Positions 55,551 to 64,000 of a stretch of 64,000 nt of DNA are shown here, in pieces. Source of the stretch: Emydura subglobosa (lineage: Eukaryota > Chordata > Testudines > Chelidae). How positions within the stretch are numbered: the first letter of the stretch is position 1; each line of letters begins with the position of its first letter. The DNA lies in NCBI GenBank assembly GCA_007922225.1, contig ML679958.1, forward strand, positions 52,284,838 through 52,348,837, read 5' to 3'. A program made the translations under genes and the position numbers. The notes beneath the pieces are model-generated. The model searched no databases and had not been told where the DNA came from. It saw only the letters and a program-made list of their open reading frames with translations.

Positions 55551-58242
55551 GAATTAATCCCCTTTTTCTGATTGTGAATTATCCTTATTCAAGAAGTGAT
55601 TTTCACTGATTAGTTCATTATGCATAATTGTTGGGTGAATGATTTGTATGAACAAATTGCAGCCTGCCAGTTGTTCATGAACACTTCATTATAAGTATTC
55701 ATGATTTGGTATTTGAGTTGAAGGCATGGTTCCCCATATCACATGGAAACATTTCTGGTCATTGGTTAGATAAACTAAGCTTTCTAAACAGAAGAGCTTG
55801 AAGAAATAACTGAAGTTTTGATTCTCTTAGGGATTGAATGGAGTGGTGAAGACCCTCATTTTAGGAAACAACATATAGCAAGAGTCAAGCAGGCAGAGGG
55901 CATTATAGGAGATTAAAAATTTTTGATGTCCTCCTTTGCACAAAACAGGATGTTATTTTTAGCTACATATAGGAACCCCTGGTTTAAAAACAATGGGGTT
56001 CCTTGTAGACTGATGAAAAACGTAAACCAGATTTATTGATTGTCTAGCAAGACTTTCCATTCACTTTTCTCTTTACGCCAAGTAATTGTGTGTTCCTAAT
56101 GAGGCCAGATCTTTGGTTTGCTCATCTAGTTGTTTCTATGCTAGAACTGAAAGGGTGTTTAAGGGTCTCCAAGATACTGCTTTGTAATTCCTTCATTCCA
56201 TAAATAATAACAAACTGTTATATATCGACCAAGGGCAAGCATGGATTGAGTACACTGGTCTCTATTTAATGTCATGCTGTCACTAGCTCTTAACAGTATG
56301 TATGTGCAGAATGTTGTTTGACTTGTATTAAGAGTGGTAGTGCAAGGATTCTCACTTGGGCTTTCAGAATGTGCTGTCTTATTGTTCTGTTAACTGTCCC
56401 AAACCAAGTTGTACTAGAGGTTGTCTATTCTAGTTATTCCCCTATTTCAGTACTTGGCTGCATTTCAAGCACTCAGATGAATTACCAGGTATGTCCTGAA
56501 GTACTGCTAGAATGCCTCTGTCACTCGTGGTGGTGACACGCAACGCCCTTCCCCACTTCCTCTATCCCCTACTATAGCTGCTCATTGTTTACTTTGTCCT
56601 CCTACACCTACACACCGCTTCCATCACATAACCTACCAAAAGCACAGAGTGTCTGCATGTATACTCTCTTACCTATTTATTCACATTAGTCTTCACAACA
56701 CTTTTGCTTTCAATGAACACTCTTATGAATAAAATCTTGCTCTCCTTACTGGTTGCTAATAAAAGAAGTTGGCAAGTGCTGTTATTTGCAAGAACATTTG
56801 CAATTTTCCCTAGTATTTCTCCAGTTCAATATGACTCCTTCAGTAAACTGGTCATAAGGACTTTAGGGAAAATACTCAGCATATGTAAAATGGCATGGTT
56901 CCAGAGTTCAATACTGGATTATACCAACTGAGGATCTACCCATCTATTTTTAATCACCAATTTTGTGATTATCCCTTCAATAATATTTCTTTCCAAAGAC
57001 AGTATTTGCAAATTTAGCCTCTTAAAAAAACCCACAACTAAAACCTCCCAAAAGTTTTGTTTTAATTAATTATAAAGGGGAAAAATCAGGAAAACAAGCA
57101 AATGATAAAATAATGCAGTTTTGAAAAGGGCAAGAGGCAGATTAATACACATATGTGCGCCCATACAGGGAGCAGCACTTTAAATAGAGCTGTGTGCAGA
57201 GGCAGACCCAATGGAATATCTATTCTTGCAAATTGTTTTCAGTAAATCTATCTAACCTATTTATTTATCCCCCAGTTCTCGTGCATTTAGATCAGAGTTC
57301 TGCCAGCTGAATTAATAATTCTTATCTGAAAGTAATTACGTTGGTCCATAAGTTTTCATCACTGTGTTGTTCCACATCACATCAAACTGTGTGATGTCTC
57401 ATTGCATTAGCATATTATAATGCTTTGTGGTGTAGCACAGTGTGGTGTGGTGGAAGACTGGAAATGATGCAACATTCCCAACTGGAGTGAACTGGTAAGT
57501 GTCGGTGGTATTAGGAACTTGGGAACATCACAGTTTGAATACTCACAAAAGGTTTTTTTTATTAATCTCCCCTTTACATTTAAAGCACTTGAATATAGAT
57601 GTTAATTTTTATGACTGAGATTAGGCGAACAGGAGAAGCATTGTAAGTACCCAAAAAACATTCAAACCTATTTTTTAGTGACAAAAATTAGCCGGTTCTG
57701 AATTTATTTACCATCTGTCAGCCTTCAGTCACTACTTGCTAGCTGTCATTGTTTGTTATTTGATGCATTTCTATAATGACTCACTGCAGGGAGCTACCAA
57801 TATCTCCATCAGAATGATTAACGAGGTCACTATCTATCCACAAGCATCTCAGCCCATAATTATTTCCAGTCACTATGGCTAGTATGCAAGTTCACCATTA
57901 AAGCAATGTATTTATACACTGTATCTGTCCCATTTCTTATTACCAAGATTTCTATTGCTTTCTGATTATTAACATTTTTCTTTCTTTATAGGTAAGACAT
58001 CTACTCAACTAGCCCCATACAAAATAATCTTCTCAGGATGTAACAGCAAAGACAACAGTTAAAATAAGAACTAGAAGAAAGAAGAACAAGAATTTAAGAG
58101 AAAGTCATGTTCTTTTTTACTATATTTTGTAGATCTGTGTTGCATTCCCTACGAATATTTTGCTATTGGAATATTCATTGATGTCCATGGGCATTCTGCA
58201 AACAGGGAATCTTATTCTTAATATTATTTATTATTTTTATTA
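55551..58242. other. Unannotated AT-rich sequence
   Basis: Includes a pyrimidine tract joined directly to a donor-like site at 57975-57997 (see the findings). No gene or repeat family was recognised. Confidence 0.5.
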
Positions 58243-58347
58243 TGGTGGCTCCCATGCACTCCACTGAGGATTGGGGCTCCATTGTGTAGTGTTTTACCAG
58301 TATATAAGAAAAGACAGTCTCTGTCCTGAGGAGTTTACAATTTAAAA
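58243..58347 (-). repeat. MIR/L2-like 3' module, minus strand
   Basis: ttggggctccattgtgtagt .. agacagtctctgtcctgagg then agtttacaa is the reverse complement of the module at 10979-11098. Confidence 0.7.
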
Positions 58348-58494
58348 AGGCAAGACATACTGTATTAGGGAGGTGAGGGAAAGGGATAACAATATGTGAG
58401 CAAAGTTAGAGAAGAAGGATTGCCTTGTAGTTAAGGTACTACAATAATACTTGTTTGATCTGTCTTCACTTCCTGGCTTTCGATACAGCTTTCC

Positions 58495-58640
58495 CTGTTA
58501 CCTTAGGTTAATAGCTTAGTCTCTCTGTAGCACAAATTTTAATTAATTTGTCCTCACAAAAGGTTTAGTGAGGTAGAGAAGTATCCCTATTTTACAGATG
58601 GGGAACAGAGGCACGTTCAGATATCACAGTGATCAGGACC
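58495..58640 (-). repeat. MIR core, minus strand
   Basis: gtatccctattttacagatg then gggaacagaggcac is the reversed MIR core. Confidence 0.65.
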
Positions 58641-58754
58641 ATATAAGTGGGTAGCCACAGGAGGGCAGATTTTCCATTGCCCTGGACAATGTATTGTAGT
58701 CACTGACACCAGTGCAATGTGTGTATAACATACTAATTAATCAGAATGGCAGAA

Positions 58755-59028
58755 TTCTTCTTTGAATGATGCCCCTATGGATGTTCCAGTGTAGGTGCGG
58801 CAGCACCTCTTGCGCCTGGGATCAGAGATATTCGTCAGCCGTACCTGTCTGACTGAACATGCGCACCTCCCCCATCTTGTGCTGTGAGCAGGATGTATAT
58901 ATACATATCGCTCTTCAATTTGAACACCCTCCAGTTCCTTCTCTGCTGCAGCGCTTAAGTGTCAGTTCTGAAGCAGAGGGGAGGAGGGCAGGTAGTGGAG
59001 TACCCATAACGACACACATCTCGACGAA
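58755..59028. mobile_element. TIR module 1 (ttcttcgagtg family)
   Basis: Starts ttcttctttgaatgatgccc then ctatggatgttcc. Ends with the inverted counterpart gtacccataacgacacacat then ctcgacgaa. It is 274 bp, with a GC-richer centre (gcagcgcttaagtgtcag). No coding capacity was seen. Confidence 0.65.
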
Positions 59029-59063
59029 CCTCAGTTACTGATCAGAGTGAGTAATCTTATCTT

Positions 59064-60018
59064 TTTCTTAGAGTGAAGTCCCTGTGGGTGCTCCATTGTA
59101 GGTGACTAGAAAGCAGTGCCCCTAATTGGAAGCCTGGGGCTTTGGAGCAGCATTTACTGCAGATGGTAGGACAGTGTGTCCTATATGAGTGTCCACCGTG
59201 GTCTCGTAAGTAATAGCATAGTGACAGGCAAAAATGTCTGTTGATAGTCAGCAAGTTGATGCCCAAGTTAATGCAAAGTCAGCAACGGGAACATTATTGA
59301 GAAACTCAATGGAGGTGGAAAGTGAATGGGAATGTGCTCTAATTGCAGTAGGAGGTTGTGTATTGTGTATTTGTAGGACACATGTATATATTGTGAGATC
59401 TATTTAGAAAGGTGTTGTTTAGAGATGGCTAAGCCTTTGGATCTTTCGGTCGTAGAAAGGAATAAAAGTGATGTTTTCCGGAAAGGTTTAATTCTGTCCA
59501 AGTAGAAAGCTAATGCTTGTTTGATGTCTAGAGTGATCAGGGCTATCTCCTCTTGGTTGCTTAATTTCTTCAGGAAGAAGCAAGGAAGGTGAATCAGTTG
59601 ATGGAGATGGAAAGATGATTGAATCTTGGGTTAAAATCTTAGATGTGGGCATAGTGTAACTTTGTATTTGTGAAAAAGTATATATGAGGAGATATGCCAT
59701 AAAGGCTACAATTTTGCCAACCTGTCGGACAGAGGTGATGGCAACAAGAAAGGATATTTTCCTTAAATGAAGGAAAGAGCACATAGCCATTAGTCAGAGA
59801 ACATCGTAGGAGGCTGGGGTCCTAGGCCAGTGTCTCGTATGTGGGGATAAAGATTTTGGAGACCCTTCAGAAAATGTTTAATGAGTGCATGTGAGAAGAT
59901 GGAATGGCCATCTGTGTGGCAGTGAAAAGTAATGATTGTTGCTAAATCTCTGATTCCAGGCACAGGGCGCAGGCTGCACCTACCATGGAGCACCCATAGG
60001 GACACACATTTAGAAGAA
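59064..60018. mobile_element. TIR module 2 (same family, longer)
   Basis: Starts ttcttagagtgaagtccctg then tgggtgctcc and ends ggagcacccatagggacaca then catttagaagaa, the reverse complement. Both modules are followed by the same segment (cagttactg .. gggtgagtaa .. ttctctt), so they look like tandem family members of different length. The internal sequence is not recognised, and the 100-codon minus-strand frame at 59488-59790 has no domain. Confidence 0.6.
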
Positions 60019-60619
60019 CTTCAGTTACTGCACAGGGTGAGTAACTTTCTCTTTTGCACCCATTCACTTTAGACTGGTGGGGCAATGGAGAATCTAACGC
60101 AAGAGGATTAAGTTAACGTTGGGCTTGTCTTGTGAGTTTCTTCTTAAAGTCAACGATCTCCAGATGCCTTTCAACAAAATGTGTTTTCTTTTCAGTTTTA
60201 AGTGTTATCCTTTGCTTAATTCTTCTTGTTTTAACACAATCTATTGCACAACTAGTACTCATTTTCCCATTAATTTTTTTTTTAAGGATAAAAATACAAT
60301 ATTGCTATCTTATGCCAAAGACCAATCAACACTCTGACTGAAATCCCACCTACTTGTTATCGAGATGGCAACCTCTCCTCTCACATTAAATGCTCTCAGT
60401 GCACCCTTCTGTCACAAGACATGAGCTGAAACATTGAAGTCACAGCAGAGGAGGCTAGTAACTCTGTGAAATTGTACAGCTGGGATGCTTCAGGTGTCTC
60501 AGCAAATTTGGCCCCACTTTCCTTCAGCAAGTGTGGAGGCTTCTACCCCGTATGGCTCTGGAATTGTGTGGGAGAAACCTAGTTTTGCTCCCACCACTAC
60601 CATAGGTGCAGCAAGAGTT
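60019..60619. other. Unannotated sequence
   Basis: After the shared 'cagttactgcacagggtgag' segment nothing was recognised. Confidence 0.5.
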
Positions 60620-60834
60620 GGTATGTCTACATGGGAGTAAGCCTCCCAGCCTGAGACAACAGACTCTGCTAACGGGGCTCAGGCTAGCACTCTAAAAATA
60701 GCTCAGGAAGCATCTTCAAAGCACTGTCTACACAGATATTTTTAGAATGCTAGTGTGAGTCCCACTCCCCTGAGTCTGTTTACCTGGGCTTGGAGGCTCA
60801 CTTCCATGTGCTGTATATGTATCCAGTTTGTCTA
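60620..60834. mobile_element. Foldback MITE (gctaaaaat family), copy 2
   Basis: ggtatgtctacatgggagta then agcctcccagcc pairs with the right arm ggcttggaggctcacttcca .. tatatgtatcc. The inner arms gctagcactctaaaaatag and tatttttagaatgctagtgt also pair. It is 215 bp. Confidence 0.8.
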
Positions 60835-60910
60835 TTAAGGGAAGTCTGGACTTGCTGAATTTTCCTCTTACCCATCTGATTCATTAACAAAACTTTACTT
60901 TGGAATTAAA

Positions 60911-60926
60911 TACACACACACACACA
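60911..60926. repeat. (AC)n microsatellite
   Basis: Eight AC units. Confidence 0.9.
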
Positions 60927-60940
60927 AGCTGATTAACAAT

Positions 60941-61495
60941 AGGAATTTCCATCTTGTGGGAAATTCTGATATTTCAAAATTTGTTTTGTCCTGGATTGGG
61001 ATGAAAGAAAAGTTCCAACAAATTTCTGTTCAGAAATGTCAAAATGTTTCATCTCTACATTTTCAATCAAAATGAAACTTTGACATTTCAAACTTGAAAA
61101 GCTTCATTTCAGGTCCCCACACTAATATATGTTCTACTGAGCTGCACCTGTCCATCATGGGAGTTGTAATTCAGCTACCTCATGTCCCAGTGGGCTGACT
61201 AACTGGCTTGGCTGTATCTCCATGATGCACCATGGTCATGTATCTCACCTGAAACACGACAGTTCATTATGGGAGATGTAGTCCAGTCAGGGAGCCCAGC
61301 TCTCAGAGGAAAGTGGGGACATGAGGGACAACTCTCATGAGGCACCATGGCAGTTCAGATAGACACAGATTAATGTTGAAATCACCTGAAACAGAATGTT
61401 TCAGTTCAATTTGTCGAACTAAAATGTTTCAGTTCAGATGAGCTGATCTGAAACAAAATATTTAATTTAGATTTTCCCAGTGGGGAAATTCTGTG
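60941..61495. mobile_element. Foldback element of 555 bp
   Basis: The left end ggaatttccatcttgtggga pairs with the right end tcccagtggggaaattctg. The inner arms are rich in tttcatttcag/ctgaaac motifs (aaacattttgacatttc-like). The centre has two catgatgcaccatgg/catcatgggag units. It is a non-coding DNA element and the family is unnamed here. Confidence 0.65.
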
Positions 61496-62930
61496 ACATT
61501 AGAAGTACATGTGTGCACTTTGAAAAAATGTGGCAATTGCTGAATCTGCTCAAGAACAGGGGGATCTGCATAGATGGGTGACATCATATTTGTCTGAGTT
61601 GGGTCAGTCTGTTCTCTGCTTCCCTCTGCCCCCTCCATTGGGGGACGGGGAAGGGGAAGAGCCCTCGAAGCTAGGGCAGAGGCTGAGGTGTGCTGAGGGG
61701 GAAAGGAGAGATGTGGAATTGGGGTTGCATAATTAATTGGTAGGCTGGGGGGACAGGCAGATGTGGTATTGGGTGGGGGCACAGAAGTAATTGAAGCTAT
61801 GGGTTTGTGGGGAAGTTGGAAGAACTGCACTATCAAGCACCAAGCGACAGCTTTTGCTATGGAGGCCAGAATTATCTTACTCCACACATTTGGTGAGTTA
61901 GCAACACTGTTATGCCACACACACACTGGGCAACGTAGTTAAAAAATAAAGGGAAAGAGAAAAAAACCCAATATAATCTTTAAAAAAATAACCCTCATGA
62001 TTTGAGGGCCAATCTCAAACTAAAAATATACAAACTCAAAGTAAATAAATACATTCCAACCTGAAGAGCAACTGCTTTCTTTATTTTACAGCCTATTTAC
62101 TAGTTGAAGGAGTTTGCTCATTCTCATTATATTACAGAAATGGCACATTTACTTGTAAAGGATAAAGCAGTTTTCACAATTTCCTTCTGAACTTTACATT
62201 GAAGATAGAAACAGATGTTTTTCTTAGCATCACTAAAGTGCAATAAAAAAGATACTAGTATATGTTATTGAAAAAAATACAACCCCTACCCTGACATTAG
62301 CAATGTTATTATTATTCTTTCAGTTCTGTACTGTTTTCCACTCTGCAGCTTTCTGTTATACAGATTGTCAAATTTGTCAAGATTCCTTGTTCTTTGTTTG
62401 AATTTTTTTAGGCAACAATGTTATTTTTCCACTAGCAGTTCTAAAAATATGTCCCCAGCAGACACTATTTGGTTGATGGTAACCCAGATTGCAGGAGGAC
62501 ACACAACTGAGTAATAGGAAAAAAATAAAGCTAACATTTCCTTCATGTGCATGAATCAGCTGAGATTTTTTTTACATCAACTGTTAGGTTTGAGTGGATA
62601 TTGCCATCTATTCTGAAAGGTAGCAATTAGTCGGCATTCTGATTACACTTACTTAGGAACCATGTACATTTTGGAACATAGAAAATGTCTAGATAAAAGG
62701 AAACCTTAGGACTTTGGATACCAACCAACCTGCCTTCCCATCTGGAGGATTACAGTTCTAATAGTGAAATCTCCAGTATTAACATTAGTATTAGCTGTGG
62801 GTTTCAGGCCAAGTACGAGTGTGGGATTGCAATCCACATCCTTGCCCCTTATGATCCTCACCTCACCTCACCCTTTCATTGGTCTATTCCAGCCACCTGT
62901 TATGTTTTGTCATAAATCTAGACTGTAAGA
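61496..62930. other. Unannotated sequence
   Basis: 61600-61800 is G-rich and opens a 154-codon minus-strand frame that runs into the foldback element. It has no domain. The rest is AT-rich. Confidence 0.5.
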
Positions 62931-63035
62931 TTTGGGGACAGGAACTGTCTTTTTACTACATGTTTGTACAATGTCTAGCACAACGGGCCCTTATCCTTGA
63001 ATTAGAGACCCTAGGCAGTACTGTAATATAAAACA
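62931..63035 (+). repeat. MIR/L2-like 3' module
   Basis: gactgtaagatttggggaca .. acatgtttgtacaatgtcta .. gtactgtaatataaaac, the same module as 10979-11098. Confidence 0.75.
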
Positions 63036-64000
63036 ACAGTACTGTATTTTGTCTCAGAAGCAGTAATGCTACAAATTGCACCCCGCTAATGACTAATTAG
63101 TGATTTCACTATCTTCCCACTGCAGAAATCAAGAAAAAGGTAAATTCTTTGTGATTTTCTTCTGTTCACTTCCCCAACATAAATACAACATTAACCCTTC
63201 TCCAGTATACAGATTCATCTTTTTTGTCGTAAGAATGTGTTTCAGTCTGCATAATCTCATCTCAAAATTTGGGAATGTATTCCATCTAGCCTTTGAGATT
63301 TGAATTTGCAGCGCTTCTAATTTCTTGGCTGTTTCTTTTCGGAAATATATTGTTAAGACAAATTAGATATATGTGAGGACATTATGAACCATCGAGATAC
63401 AAACATTTAATATGAAATTTTCCTTAAAAGAAATCCATGCAATAACCTCACCCAGACAGTCATTAAGGCGATTGTGTGGGTTAAAGCACTTTTCTGTGTC
63501 TGAAGGTGTATTTTAACCTTTCTCAATTTCTTCATGTTTCAGAGCAGCTGCATAAAAGGAGAGCTAATACCCAGAGTCACAGATTGTGACTATGCAATCC
63601 TCGTTGAACAGCTTTGGAGTAGCAGTTTACCAGACAAAAAGCTCAGCGGCTTAGACAAGAAAAGTGAACAGAATGTTTAAGCAGGCAGAGTCCAAAGGTA
63701 TATCTACACAGCATGGAAGTATATCCAGTGAGAAAACAGCAAAGGAGGTGGCCAAGGTTCCATAAAATAGTGAGATGCACTTACTGTAGCAGACAACATG
63801 AGTGGGTAAAGGAGAAGTGCCCTGCACTAGGACACCATTTCAAGTTAAACCATTTGAGCAGTGTGTAAAAGGGTAGAGGAAGGTCTCAAAGATCCAGTTA
63901 GACTTGCACAAGAGGAGGATAGCACATCAGACAGCAGTGATGACACCATGACTCTCTCCTTCTGTCTAAGAGCATATCAGGTTCAGGTTAATAGGACAAT
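63036..64000. other. Unannotated sequence
   Basis: Holds an acceptor-like site with a 46-codon open frame (63541-63680, see the findings) and, at 63696, aggtatatctacacagcatg, which looks like the left end of a MITE related to 60620. Nothing else was recognised. Confidence 0.45.

Noticed and set aside
61462..61926. 154-codon minus-strand frame, Pro/Ser-rich
   Set aside because: Spans the edge of a foldback element and a G-rich stretch. Composition explains the open frame.
1..64000. CRISPR arrays, operons, bacterial promoters
   Set aside because: No regularly spaced repeats and no coding density. The sequence is plainly vertebrate non-coding DNA.

Overview
This is vertebrate nuclear DNA, most likely from a turtle. 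The evidence is the repeats: CR1 LINEs whose 3' ends carry the 'ggtcccttctggcct..ggaatctatga' and 'tagactagatgacctactg' type tails usual in turtles, tRNA-derived MIR-type SINEs with a 'tgtaaactccttagggcag' 3' domain, many short foldback MITEs, hAT and Harbinger-like elements, and one Polinton/Maverick. The species call is an inference from repeat families I know; no database was searched. The window is AT-rich, intergenic or deep-intronic sequence. No multi-exon host gene can be supported. Nearly all open frames of 60-165 codons are chance, or fall inside decayed repeats.

Layout. From 1 to about 17.6 kb: unique AT-rich sequence with small palindromic MITEs, a Harbinger-like MITE (3529-3809), a minus-strand CR1 tail (6476-6859), a MIR-like SINE, and a CR1 tail interrupted by an inverted CR1 tail (7101-7337). 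17.6-28.3 kb: an L2 reverse-transcriptase scrap, an old CR1, two copies of an unclassified repeat of about 0.8-1 kb (18820-19612 and 27340-28305), a GC-rich minisatellite-like block, a large rearranged CR1 (22570-25200) and a hAT MITE with an 8-bp target duplication. 28-40 kb: SINE and MITE scraps and a 1.5-kb CR1 (37270-38830). 40.2-42.6 kb: a SINE split by a 1.16-kb TG..CA element with a 5-bp target duplication, then three foldback MITEs. 44.2 kb: a possible 40-nt microexon. 44552-49351: a Polinton. 50-64 kb: more hAT, CR1, SINE and foldback elements, including a hAT nested in a CR1 and a tandem pair of TIR modules.

The most interesting object is the Polinton derivative at 44552-49351. It has 1.25-1.4 kb inverted arms and near-identical 6-bp flanks (CATATT/CATGTT). 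On the minus strand it keeps remnants of integrase with a chromodomain, penton-like minor capsid protein, a PX-like basic protein and the first codons of the major capsid protein. DNA polymerase, protease and ATPase are gone. Its terminal repeats also appear to hold a small two-exon gene that I do not recognise. Exon 1 survives in the left arm, while exon 2 with its stop and AATAAA survives in the right arm. Both arms keep the same donor site, and the reading frame matches across it. Upstream of this gene each arm has tandem subrepeats of about 135 bp carrying CCAAT and CACATG-type motifs, which look like a promoter or enhancer array.
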